Positions 54,775-64,000 of a stretch of 64,000 nt of DNA are shown piece after piece. The stretch comes from Thamnaconus septentrionalis (taxonomy: Eukaryota; Chordata; Actinopteri; Tetraodontiformes; Monacanthidae). Where the stretch lies: contig CM020509.1 in NCBI GenBank assembly GCA_009823395.1, positions 22,460,199-22,524,198 on the forward strand, read 5' to 3'. Each line of letters begins with the position of its first letter. Position 1 is the first letter of the stretch. Under the pieces are notes generated by a model. It did no database searches. It was not told the DNA's origin and was given only the letters and a program-made list of their open reading frames with translations. The position numbers were made by a program, and so were the translations under genes.

Positions 54775-54948
54775 GTTGGAGTACTGCAGGTTGTCAGAGA
54801 TAAGCTGTGATTGGCTGTTCTCAGCTCTGAAGTCCAACCCCTCCCACCTCAGACTCCTGGACCTGAGTAGGAACCAGCTGCAGGATTCAGGAGTGAAGGT
54901 GCTGAGTGGTTTTCTGCAGAGACCAGACTGTAAACTGGAGGTTCTGAG
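54775..54948 (+). CDS. Gene C LRR exon 3
   Basis: This 174-bp exon encodes [32 protein letters not shown] and [10 protein letters not shown] (RPDCK for SPDCK). TGAATAAA lies at 55013-55020. Confidence 0.84.
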
Positions 54949-55315
54949 GTCAGTACTGGTTTGGAACCAGTGGATGTTGGTTTCAGCACCAAACACACTT
55001 CATCACACATGTTGAATAAACATTAGACTGAAGATATACTGTTATCAATATGACATCTTGAAATCTGAAAACTTCCTTCTGTTCATGTTTGAACTAAAGC
55101 AAAGTTTAAAAAAGGTCATCAGTGGTCATATGACCAAACATCATTTAGAAACATATTATTTTTGGACTGAGGATTCATTTTAAATAGAACATTTTCTTTT
55201 TCTTTTTCTTTTTGGCAGATTTTGAAGTCGACATTTCAGTTTGATAATCAGAGTGATGACACCCTGGAAAAACTCTCCATCATTATAAACTCTCCATCAT
55301 TTATTCTCTATTCAG

Positions 55316-55489
55316 GTTGGAGAGGTGCAGTTTGTCAGAGCTCAGCTGTGATTGGCTGCTCTCAGCTCTGAAGTCCAACCCCTCCCACCTCAGACACCTG
55401 GACCTGACTTGGAACCAGCTGCAGAATTCAGGAGTGAAGGTGCTGAGTGGTTTTCTGCAGAGTCCAGACTGTAAACTGGAGGCTCTGAG
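55316..55489 (+). CDS. Gene C LRR exon 4
   Basis: This 174-bp exon encodes [34 protein letters not shown] and [18 protein letters not shown] lies at 55554-55561. Confidence 0.84.
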
Positions 55490-55814
55490 GTCAGTACTGG
55501 TTTGGAACCAGTGGATGATGGTTTCAGCACCAAACACACTTCATCACACATGTTGAATAAACATTGAAGTGAAGGTTGATTCATATCAAAATAGAAATCT
55601 GAAAACTTCCTTCTGTTCATGTTTGAATGAAAGGAAAGTTTGGTCAAAAAGGTCATCAGTGGTCATGTGACCAAATATCATTTAAATACATTAGTTTTGA
55701 ACTGAAGATTTATTTCTAAGGAGAAGTCGACATTTCAGTTTGATGTTCAGAGTGATGACACCCTGGAAAAACTCTCAATCATGATAATCTCTCCATCATT
55801 TATTCCCTATTCAG

Positions 55815-55988
55815 GTTGGGGAGCTGCAGTTTGTCAGAGCTCAGCTGTGATTGGCTGGTCTTAGCTCTGAAGTCCAACCCCTCCCACCTCAGACACCTGG
55901 ACCTGAGTGACAACCAGCTGCAGAATTCAGGAGTGAAGGAGCTGAGTGGTTTTCTGCAGAGTCCAGACTGTAAACTGGAGACTCTGGG
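55815..55988 (+). CDS. Gene C LRR exon 5
   Basis: This 174-bp exon encodes [11 protein letters not shown] and [18 protein letters not shown]. Its last bases are CTGGG instead of CTGAG, weakening the donor context and changing the junction Arg to Gly. TGAATAAA lies at 56053-56060. Confidence 0.82.
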
Positions 55989-56320
55989 GTCAGTACTGGT
56001 TTGGAACCAGTGGATGATGGTTTCAGCACCAAACACACTTCATCCCACATGTTGAATAAATATTGGACTGAAGGTTTATTCGTATCAAATTGACATCTAG
56101 AGCTATGAAAACTTTCTTCTGTTCATGTTTGAATGAAAGGAAAGTTTGGTCAAAAAGGTCATCAGTGGTCATGTGACCAAACATCATTTAAATACATTAG
56201 TTTTGAACTGAAGATTTATTTCTAAGGAGAAGTCAACATTTCAGTTTGATTTTCAGAGTGATGACACCCTGGAAAAACTCTCCATCATTATAAACTCTCC
56301 ATCATTTATTCTTTATTCAG

Positions 56321-56494
56321 GTTGTTTAGCTGCAGTTTGTCAGAGATCAGCTGTGATTGGCTGCTCTCAGCTCTGAAGTCCAACCCCTCCCACCTCAGAC
56401 ACCTGGACCTGAGTCACAACCAGCTGCAGGATTCATCAGTGAAGGAGCTGAGTGGTTTTCTGCAGAGTCCAGACTGTAAACTGGAGACTCTGAG
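56321..56494 (+). CDS. Gene C LRR exon 6
   Basis: This 174-bp exon encodes [34 protein letters not shown] and [10 protein letters not shown]. It is followed by the GTCAGTTCACC intron class. Confidence 0.84.
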
Positions 56495-56828
56495 GTCAGT
56501 TCACCCTCTTCACTCTTCAACTTCTATCACTCTTGTTGTTGTTGTCATGGTTTTCAATTCACTATTGTTGTAAATTTATTTTGCAGTGACTTGTTTTTGT
56601 TTGAAATGTCTGGGACTGGGTTTAATGGTGCAGTGTGTAAAATTCTGTCACCTTGTGGTCAGGTGTTAGATTGCAGCGCTCATTCATTCGCCCTCTCTCT
56701 CCCATTGTTTTTCTTTTTTTTTTTTTTGCCAATTCTGAAGTTGACATTTCAGTTTGATTTTCAGAGTGATGACACCCTGGAGAAACTCTCCATCATTATA
56801 AACTCTCCATCATTTATTGTTTATTCAG

Positions 56829-57002
56829 TTTGGATAGCTGCAGTTTGTCAGAGATCAGCTGTGATTGGCTGCTCTCAGCTCTGAAGTCCAACCCCTCCCA
56901 CCTCAGAGAGTTGGACCTGGGTTTTAACCAGCTGCAGGATTCAGGAGTGAAGGAGCTGAGTGGTTTTCTGCAGAGTCCAGATTGTAAACTGGAGGTTCTA
57001 TG
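56829..57002 (+). CDS. Gene C LRR exon 7
   Basis: This 174-bp exon has the base after the acceptor changed from G to T (Arg to Ser at the junction) and ends CTATG instead of CTGAG. It encodes [16 protein letters not shown] and [26 protein letters not shown] lies at 57067-57074. Confidence 0.8.
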
Positions 57003-57255
57003 GTCAGTACTGGTTTGGAACCAGTGGACGATGGTTTCAACACCAAACACGCTTCATCACACATGTTGAATAAACATTGGACTGAAGACATATTGTTATC
57101 AAAATTACAATGAAACAAATATCTGAACATTTCGTCCGCTTCATGTTTGAACAAAAGTAAAATGAAAACAAAACCGACATCATTTAAATGCATTCATTTT
57201 GGACTGAAGATTTATTGTCAAGGTGACATTTGTTGTTGTTGTATTCTTCATTCAG

Positions 57256-57429
57256 GTTGTGGAGCTGCAGTTTGTCAAAGATCAGCTGTGATTGGCTGCT
57301 GTCAGCTCTGAAGTCCAACCCCTCCCACCTCAGACAGCTGAACCTGAGTGGGAACAAGATGAAGGAATCATCGGCGGAGCCACTGATGGATCTTGTCCAC
57401 AGCAGAGACTATCAACTGGAGAGTGTGAG
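57256..57429 (+). CDS. Gene C last LRR exon
   Basis: This 174-bp exon is of the last-exon type: [28 protein letters not shown] and [19 protein letters not shown]. Confidence 0.83.
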
Positions 57430-57814
57430 GTCAGTACTGGTTTGGAACCAGTGGATGATGGTTCCAGCACCAAAGCCAGTTGATCCCACAGCAGAGGTCC
57501 AGTGTTCCCAGTCACAGTGTGAGAGGAGGATGGTGACGTCCAGCTGCTCCTCATTCATCCAACATCTGCTGCCAAACTGCTTCTTCTCTCAGTTCACCAC
57601 TCAATTATTGATCAGTTCATCTTCATCAGGCCTCAGTATCAGTCCAACACTCCATGGTCACATGACCTTCATATGTTCCACACTTGACATGTGACTGAGA
57701 GTCTGGTTCTTCTCACCAGTCACTCCATCATCTCCATCAACAGTCAACGTCTCTGTGATGATGCGTTCAAGGACCTTGAGTCCTGACTCCTGCTGTCTCT
57801 TCTTCTCACTGCAG

Positions 57815-57866
57815 CTGTGACGATTGGGGAGAAGCAGAAGAGAGTGAAGAGGAGCACTCCATCTAG
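57815..57866 (+). CDS. Gene C terminal exon with acidic C-terminus
   Basis: The acceptor TCTTCTCACTGCAG joins in phase to the last LRR exon. The exon encodes CDDWGEAEESEEEHSI and TAG. It is the only copy of four in which this acidic tail stays open. Confidence 0.6.
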
Positions 57867-57989
57867 TGGTGGCTGACAGAACTACAACCAGTGGAGATGA
57901 TTTCCACACTGAGGCGCAGCCCCTCCTATACCTGACTGTGGCACGACCTTTGACCCCAGTTGAGCTTGGTGACTGGCGGACTGGTTCCC

Positions 57990-58210
57990 CCTACAATGAA
58001 TGAATGAATGAATTAGCCCTTTATTGTCACAAGCACCGAAATACACGCAAAACTGTACAGTCCTCGTCAAATACAATACACATGGTAAAGACTGGACTGC
58101 AGGATGGGGCATTTTAAATGGGGGCAGAAAGGGGAGAACAGGAGGAGAGTGGAGGGAAAAGGCGACTCTCAAACCATGCTCCTGAGAGTAAATACAACGT
58201 GGGACTGGCA
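57990..58210 (-). mobile_element. LINE 3'-end fragment, minus strand
   Basis: GAATGAATGAATGAATTAGC followed by CTTTATTGTCACAAGCACC reads on the minus strand as a LINE 3' UTR with a (CATT)n tail. It is related to 29800-29905. Confidence 0.6.
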
Positions 58211-58359
58211 AAAAAAAATCTCAGCAACATAGGCACGTATAACGACGTTACAAAAAAACACAGACAGACTGGGTAACTGCAAGGGGGAGGGGCGAAGGGA
58301 AGGTGAGTTATCAAGAATATCATCAGTGACACACTGAAACCTGGTTGTGTCTCTGGAGC

Positions 58360-58579
58360 CACTGAAGCGCTCGGCCACCAGAGTGAGAACGATGGCGTCC
58401 TCTGGTGGACACTGGGGAAAACTGCAGCTTGGCCTTTCATTCTGGAATGTGATTTTGATCAGTGACTGGGAATTTGACTGGGAGGAGCTCCAGTGTTCAG
58501 CAGCAGCAGGAAGAGAAAGTCGAGGTGTTTTCAGTGTGACTCCATTTTGAGGCAACAACAACAATGAGAGGAGCAGCAG
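58360..58579 (+). promoter_or_regulatory. Promoter module and 5' non-coding exon of a fourth NLR (D)
   Basis: CCTCTGGTGGACACTGG, GACTGGGAGGAGCTCCAG, CTCCATTTTGAGGCAAC and GAGAGGAGCAGCAG|GTGAGT (donor after 58579) align with the 5' module of gene C at 49310-49499. The following intron sequence matches until about 58633, where the L1 begins. The rest of gene D is beyond the window. Confidence 0.55.
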
Positions 58580-58925
58580 GTGAGTCTTGAATAAGACTGA
58601 ATTAGAAATCTTCATTGAAATAACACATTTTCAGAACTTCCGGTTGTGACATGTAGGGAGGGGACGCACACGCGAAGGCTCCCGGTTCACCTCTTTGAAA
58701 TTTTCCTTTTTGACGAACTATACGCACAACTTTCGATACAGTTTTAGCTGTTGAGATTAGTTAAACTAATTTCTCCAAGATTAGCAAGTCTAAAAACGCG
58801 AAGGCAGTTAATTTACAAACTCCGGCCACACGTGCTGCGGGTAAGCTAGTATCCTTTGCTAACAAGACCTCTACAACAGAAGAAGCTCCAGCGACACCCG
58901 AAAAGCCTAGACTGTGGTTTTGACT

Positions 58926-59675
58926 ATGGATCAACTGTCTGCCGAATTCGCCAAACAGCGAACCTCCCTCAAGGCGGATGTTTCCACTCTGATTCAAGAA
59001 GCCATTAAACCGATACAGGATTCTCTGGACTCGCTACAGGCAACGGTGACCTCATTCCAGAAGCGTCTTACCTCTGTTGAGTCCGTAGCAGGTGACAACT
59101 TTGAACGGCTAACCGTAGCGGAATCTACGATGAAAACACTACAGAGCCAGAACCAGTTGCTGCTGGACCGCTGCGACGACCTCGAGAACCGTTCGCGGAG
59201 ATTCAATCTCCGTATATTAAACATTCCCGAAGGAAGTGAGGACGGGAAACACCCCGTAAAGTTCATATCGGATGTTTTGATGGAAATGATGGGCCCCGAC
59301 GTTTTCCCCGCGCCGCCTGAACTAGAGAGAGCCCACCGTACCCCAGCCTCCAGAACCAGCCAGAGACTGACACCCCGCACGTTCTTGGTCTGCTTTTCCA
59401 AGTTTCAACAGAAGGAAGCGGCACTGCGCTGGGCCAGGAATCATGAGCTCAAATACCAGGGTGCCACTATACGAGTCTACCAGGATATCAGCGCAATACT
59501 CGCTAAAAAGAGAGTCGCGTTCAACCCCATCAAGCAAGCCTTGTACCAGAAAAACATCCGATTTCACCAGCTCTACCCGGCACGGCTGCGTGTGATGTGC
59601 GAGGACAGCGCGTTCATCTTCGACTCACCTGATGAAGGCCAGAAATTTTTCGATCGGAGGTTCGGTAAAGAATAA
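58926..59675 (+). CDS. L1 ORF1p-like protein
   Basis: An RNA-binding chaperone of L1 ribonucleoprotein particles, 249 aa from ATG 58926. An N-terminal coiled coil (heptads in SLDSLQATVTSFQKRLTSV and onward) is followed by the RRM-type centre (LENRSRRFNLRILNIPEG) and a C-terminal domain (FLVCFSKFQQKEAALRWAR). The usual N-terminal segment lies upstream at about 58790-58920 (SKSKNAKAVNLQTPATRAAG) but in another frame, with ATT where ATG would be expected, so the native start is lost. It might start here instead. Confidence 0.8.
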   Translation: MDQLSAEFAKQRTSLKADVSTLIQEAIKPIQDSLDSLQATVTSFQKRLTSVESVAGDNFERLTVAESTMKTLQSQNQLLLDRCDDLENRSRRFNLRILNIPEGSEDGKHPVKFISDVLMEMMGPDVFPAPPELERAHRTPASRTSQRLTPRTFLVCFSKFQQKEAALRWARNHELKYQGATIRVYQDISAILAKKRVAFNPIKQALYQKNIRFHQLYPARLRVMCEDSAFIFDSPDEGQKFFDRRFGKE

Positions 59676-60261
59676 GACGTTGTTTTTGGTCAGGTTGGCA
59701 TGATGATGACTATCACCTGAAATCGGCGACCGACCCTAAGTATGGTAATTTAGGCATTTCAATGCCGGACTTTTCAATATATCATGCTGACTCGTATCGA
59801 ATGTTATTCCTCTATATTAACCACCGTTATCGCCTTTAATATTGAGGTCATACATTGTTGTGTGTGAGTGTATAGCCTATATCTGCCCACGTGTTTGATA
59901 GTTATTGTGCTGTTCAACTACTTCGTTATGTTATGTTATGTTGCGTTAACCTATTACAGGAACGGGGGGCCTTCCTGGGCAGGAATGTTTAGAAAATTGT
60001 GTTACCAGAAGACATTTAGAATAGTGTTTAGCCTGCGGCTTCGCTCGGCAAGAGCATCAAGTATAGGCTTAGTGCTAATTATGTTTTTGTTTTTGGACAG
60101 GGTTAGGGATAGGGACACCACTATTTTTCTACAATGTACAATGTACCAATGTGCCTTTACTTGGGTAAGAGAAGAAATGCTTCAATCTGTGCACTCTAAC
60201 ATTATTATTGCTTTTTCGCTACCCTTTTTATTACTTATAGTTCATTTTATTTTAGTTAAAC

Positions 60262-63174
60262 ATGGCAAACAATGTTAATGAAAAGATGGCAGCTATAAGA
60301 TTCATTAGTTGGAATGTGAAGGGTTTAAATGGGCCTGTCAAACGAGCCAGAATATTTAATCATCTTAAATACTTAAAATGTGATGTTGCATTTCTCCAGG
60401 AAACTCACTTGTTAGTAAAAGATCATGTCAGACTTAAAAAAGGATGGGTGGGGAATGTATTTCATTCCAGTCTTAACTCTAAAGCTTGTGGAACGGCCAT
60501 ATTGGTTCATAAAAAAATTCAGTTTAATGCAACCACCGTTATCTCAGACCCACAAGGACGTTTTGTGATAGTTCCTGGGCTCCTTTACCACATACCTGTT
60601 ATTTTGGTAAATATATACGCCCCGAACTGGGATGACGATAAGTTTATTGGCGAAATTATATCATTAATTCCAGACTTAAATTCACAACAATTGATTTTCG
60701 GTGGAGACCTAAATTGTGTGATGAATCCAGCACTTGACCGTTCCAGTTCTAAACTTACAAATCTTTCCAAAAAAGCCAAGCTGTTATCGCATTTCATGGA
60801 CCAGATGGGATGTATTGATCCTTGGCGTTTTTTATTTCCGCAGAGTAAATCCTTCTCTTTTTTCTCCAATGTCCACCACTCTTATAGTAGAATAGACTAT
60901 TTCTTTATTGATCAGAACCTTCTCCCCTTTCTAAAAAAAGTTGAATACTCATCTATAACAGAGTCAGATCATGCCCCTGTAGTTTTGGATATTGCATTTC
61001 CCCTTTACCAACCAGAACGCCCCTCCTGGAAATTAGACAGGAATCTCCTCGCTGATGAGAGCTTTTGTAATGTGATATCACAAAAGATAGATGACTTTAT
61101 AAATCTTAACCAAAAAGATGACATCTCCCCTTCTCTCCTTTGGGAAACATTAAAAATTGTGATTAGGGGTGAGATTATATCATATTCAGCTAAAATAAAT
61201 AAAATGAAAAGAATTAAGCATGAGGAGCTTATTAAAGACATAGCTGTGGTGGATGCTCAGTACTCTGTTTCTCCCTCCCCTGAGCTCTACAAAAGGAAGC
61301 TAGACCTCCAAACACAATATAATTTGCTGTCAACTGAAAAAACAGAACGTCTCTTACTGAAAGCACGGGGGTGTGTTTATGAGTATGGTGATAAAGCTGG
61401 CCGTTTGTTCGCACACCAACTTAAACTCCGCTCAGCCTCTCAACAAATCCTACAAACACGGAAAGAGAATGGTGAACTAACCATTGACCCAGTAGAAATT
61501 AATGAAACATTCACCACATTTTATTCAAATTTGTATACTTCAGAGATGACAAATGACAACTCTGACATGGAATACTTCTTTGATAACCTCCGGGCTCCTT
61601 CTATAACAACAGCACATAAGACTGAAACGGAGCTTCCATTAAACCGTATAGAAATCTTATCTGCTCTAAAGGCAATGCAGAGTGGTAAGGCACCAGGCCC
61701 TGACGGGTATCCCATAGAATTCTATAAAAAGTTCTCTGATAAACTGACAACAATTTTACTTAATATGTTTAATGACTCCTTGTTCCGTGGATCACTCCCT
61801 CAGACACTAACTGAAGCATCAATTACCCTTTTGCTGAAGCCAGGTAAAGATAGCACGGAATGTGGCTCATATCGCCCCATCTCTCTTCTAAATTGTGATG
61901 TGAAAATCCTGGCAAAAGCCCTCGCTCTGCGCCTGGAAACAACAATACACGACGTGATATCTGCGGACCAAAATGGTTTTATACCAGGCCGCCACTCATT
62001 TACAAACATCCGCAGGCTCCTAAATGTTATCTACTCTCCTGCGTCCAGTGCGGTTCCAGAGGTGGTCATCGCGGTGGACGCGGAGAAAGCATTTGACAGG
62101 GTGGAATGGGGTTTTTTGTTTGCTTGTCTTAAAAAATTTGGTTATGGCCCTAATTTTATATCTTGGATTAAACTCCTGTATACATTGCCCAGAGCTTCTG
62201 TAACCACTAATGGTAAGCGTTCAAAATACTTTAAATTATCAAGAGGCACCCGCCAGGCTGCCCCAATCAGTCCATTGCTATTTGCCTTAGCGTTAGAGCC
62301 CTTGTCTTTAACACTCCAAACATCACCGGCGATTGATGGAATCTATAGGAGGGGGAGGGAGCATAGATTATCTCTTTATGCAGATGATTTATTATTGTAT
62401 GTGTCTGATCCGGTCTCGTGTGCCCCCCATATTATCCATGCTCTGAGGAGGTTTGGTGTTCTCTCTGGGTATAAATTGAATTTCAGTAAAAGTGAATGTT
62501 ATCCTGTTAATGACTTGGCACTTCAAATAAAGGATGGTATTCTGCCGTTCAAATTGGCTAGGAATGGTTTTAAATACCTAGGCATTAATATCACCAGAGA
62601 TATGCAAAGTCTTTACCAAGAAAACTTCTGTTTGTTATTTGAAAAAGTTAAATTGGACCTAAAGAAATGGAAACCACTTCATCTGTCCTTAGCGGGGAAA
62701 GTCAATTGTATTAAGATGAACATGCTCCCCAAGTTTCTCTACCTGTTTCAATGTATTCCACTCTATCTTCCTAAATCTTTTTTGAAATCTATTGACAAAG
62801 CTTTAATTGCATTTATATGGGATGGGAGGAAACCTAGAATACGGTTGGAACTGTTACAGAGGCCCAAGATTCAAGGTGGTTTAGCTCTTCCAAATTTCTA
62901 CCATTACTACTGGGCCTCAAACGTTCAAAAAATCATGTATTGGCTCCACAGTCATGATGTAGACTGGTGCCAGCTTGAGACTGCATCTTGCATCTCCACC
63001 TCTCTTAGAGCCCTCGTCACCTCCAGTCTTCCCCTCTCTGTCCTACAATACACTAATAACCCTATAGTCATTAACACTCTCAAAATATGGGCTCAGTTTA
63101 GACAGACCTTTGGGTTTAAAAACCTTCCCCATCTAAGTCCCATACACGACAATCACCTTTCCCCCCCCAGCTAG
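60262..63174 (+). CDS. L1 ORF2p: endonuclease and reverse transcriptase (first part)
   Basis: 970 codons. The N-terminal APE-type endonuclease has FISWNVKGLNGP, LQETHL, GGDLN with D149 and N151, and SDH at residues 235-237. RT follows with GKAPGPDGYPIEFYKKF, GSYRPISLLNCDVKILAK, DAEKAFDRVEW and YADD at residues 706-709. The frame ends early at 63174 after an eight-C run (63161-63168); the next frame continues at 63230. Full-length relatives are about 1.2-1.3 thousand residues, so this is a frameshifted but otherwise complete RT. It nicks target DNA and reverse transcribes L1 RNA in the nucleus. Confidence 0.88.
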   Translation: MANNVNEKMAAIRFISWNVKGLNGPVKRARIFNHLKYLKCDVAFLQETHLLVKDHVRLKKGWVGNVFHSSLNSKACGTAILVHKKIQFNATTVISDPQGRFVIVPGLLYHIPVILVNIYAPNWDDDKFIGEIISLIPDLNSQQLIFGGDLNCVMNPALDRSSSKLTNLSKKAKLLSHFMDQMGCIDPWRFLFPQSKSFSFFSNVHHSYSRIDYFFIDQNLLPFLKKVEYSSITESDHAPVVLDIAFPLYQPERPSWKLDRNLLADESFCNVISQKIDDFINLNQKDDISPSLLWETLKIVIRGEIISYSAKINKMKRIKHEELIKDIAVVDAQYSVSPSPELYKRKLDLQTQYNLLSTEKTERLLLKARGCVYEYGDKAGRLFAHQLKLRSASQQILQTRKENGELTIDPVEINETFTTFYSNLYTSEMTNDNSDMEYFFDNLRAPSITTAHKTETELPLNRIEILSALKAMQSGKAPGPDGYPIEFYKKFSDKLTTILLNMFNDSLFRGSLPQTLTEASITLLLKPGKDSTECGSYRPISLLNCDVKILAKALALRLETTIHDVISADQNGFIPGRHSFTNIRRLLNVIYSPASSAVPEVVIAVDAEKAFDRVEWGFLFACLKKFGYGPNFISWIKLLYTLPRASVTTNGKRSKYFKLSRGTRQAAPISPLLFALALEPLSLTLQTSPAIDGIYRRGREHRLSLYADDLLLYVSDPVSCAPHIIHALRRFGVLSGYKLNFSKSECYPVNDLALQIKDGILPFKLARNGFKYLGINITRDMQSLYQENFCLLFEKVKLDLKKWKPLHLSLAGKVNCIKMNMLPKFLYLFQCIPLYLPKSFLKSIDKALIAFIWDGRKPRIRLELLQRPKIQGGLALPNFYHYYWASNVQKIMYWLHSHDVDWCQLETASCISTSLRALVTSSLPLSVLQYTNNPIVINTLKIWAQFRQTFGFKNLPHLSPIHDNHLSPPS

Positions 63175-64000
63175 GTTAGACCCTGTATTTATTCATTGGC
63201 AGACACAAGGTATTCATAATTTTAAGGATATGTACATAAACTCAACTTTTGCAAGCTTTGGTGATCTTTCACATAAATTTGGCCTCCCCCGGTCCAGTTT
63301 ATTTCGATATTTTCAAGTACGCCACTTTCTTCAACACCAGGATCCCAACTTTCCATACTTAACATCACCTTCCGGTTTGGACGATCTACTGGGATCCTCA
63401 TTCAACTCGAAAAGACTTATCGGCAGGATAAATGATCATATTAGCTCCTTTAGAAGCACAACTCTGGCAAAAATCAGAGCAGACTGGGCGGTTGAGTTGG
63501 GGGAAGACTTGGAGGAGGATACTTGGGAGAGTGCTCTTCTCCGAGTTCACAACAGCACCTCATGTGCTAAATTGAACATTATACAATTTAAGATTTTACA
63601 TCGCGTCCACTATTCCAAAGTAAGATTGGCTAAAATATATCCCAACATTGACGCAAACTGTGATAGGTGTCGAAACGCTCCTGCTGATCTTACACACATG
63701 TTTTGGTCATGCCCAGCCCTATCATCTTTCTGGTCTATTATCTTTAAAACGCTAAGCTTTACACATTGATCTTCAACCCAATGCAACTATAGCCATATTT
63801 GGTACCACAGATAGACAATATACAACATTAAGGAAAAATTACAAAAACATAATTGCTTTTACGACACTGCTTGCACGTAGAAGAATATTATTACATTGGA
63901 AATCTAAAAATCCTCCTAAAGTTTCTTTGTGGTTTAGTGACTTGACACAATTCATTCAATTAGAAAAAATAAAATACACTCTCAGAGGATCCAAGGAAAA
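63175..64000 (+). pseudogene. L1 ORF2p C-terminal region, frameshifted
   Basis: It continues the polyprotein in a shifted frame (open at 63230-63769: FIHWQTQGIHNFKD just before, then GLPRSSLFRYFQVRHFL and a CDRCRNAPADLTHMFWSCP zinc-knuckle-like motif). After about 63758 the frame shifts again and reads DLQPNATIAIFGTTDRQ and LLARRRILLHWKS to the window end. Both shifts are consistent with small indels in an otherwise intact element. Confidence 0.82.

Larger units (their letters stand above)
49910..57866 (+). pseudogene. Gene C: NLRC3-like gene with two NACHT frameshifts
   Basis: Exons: 49910-50043, 50355-50473, 50690-52528 (FISNA-NACHT), 53554-53724, 54253-54426, 54775-54948, 55316-55489, 55815-55988, 56321-56494, 56829-57002, 57256-57429 and 57815-57866. 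The ATG follows GATCAGAAG and begins MGVGVEEEEDGAAESPGFS. The NACHT exon has a 2-bp deletion near 50898-50901 and a 1-bp insertion at 51310-51312. Between them Walker A and B are read in a different frame, and the downstream frame is off by one in total. All LRR exons and the acidic terminal exon are open and in phase. It is either a recent pseudogene or an assembly-error victim. It is more diverged from A and B than they are from each other. Confidence 0.82.
58634..64000 (+). mobile_element. L1-clade LINE, near full length at the 5' end
   Basis: The element starts in its 5' UTR (CAGAACTTCCGGTTGTGACA), carries both ORFs and runs off the window before the 3' UTR. It is inserted in the first intron of NLR gene D, on the sense strand. 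ORF1 and ORF2 are listed separately. Small lesions only, so the insertion is fairly young. Confidence 0.88.

Overview
The window looks like teleost fish genomic DNA. It carries intron-containing NLR genes of the fish-expanded NLRC3-like (NLR-C) type: N-terminal peptide-repeat exons, one large FISNA-NACHT exon and arrays of 174-bp LRR exons. They sit among L2-, L1- and RTE/Rex-like non-LTR retrotransposons, hAT- and PIF/Harbinger-like DNA elements and many microsatellites. Every NLR gene is on the + strand. No tRNA, rRNA or CRISPR was seen.

Layout. (1) 1-11370: two copies of a roughly 5.9-kb tandem duplication. Each holds a decayed LINE, the last two LRR exons of an NLR and its terminal exon; there is no NACHT exon between the copies. 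(2) About 11.7-27.4 kb: gene A, the only NLR here whose coding exons all stay open (13 exons, predicted 1173 aa). Its introns hold a LINE with two nested DNA transposons, a 2.7-kb insertion of unknown type and a 1.9-kb tandemly repeated LRR-exon block. (3) 27.4-35.3 kb: spacer of repeat fragments, including a GC-rich hairpin island and a relic of an NLR promoter. (4) About 35.3-42.3 kb: gene B, a recent paralogue of A. It has an in-frame stop just before Walker A and a PIF/Harbinger-like insertion, and is cut by a 100-N gap (42319-42418). (5) 42.4-49.1 kb: fragment of an HMGXB3/KDZ-transposase-like gene, then two L2 elements in inverted orientation, one split by a 1.15-kb retroposed insert with a 15-bp target duplication. 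(6) 49.3-57.9 kb: gene C, with two frameshifts in the NACHT exon but eight complete LRR exons and an open acidic terminal exon. (7) 58.0-64.0 kb: promoter and first exon of a fourth NLR (D), interrupted by a nearly complete L1 that runs off the window.

How it works together. NLRC3-like proteins are cytosolic ATP-binding immune regulators or sensors. All LRR exons have phase 2 at both ends, so they can be gained, lost or skipped without changing frame. Beside ten LRR-type donor sites, reading through the donor gives a short tail that ends in a stop codon overlapping an AATAAA hexamer. This suggests, but does not prove, truncated isoforms made by intronic polyadenylation. ISRE-like GAAANNGAAA motifs lie upstream of the first exons of A (degenerate) and B (perfect).
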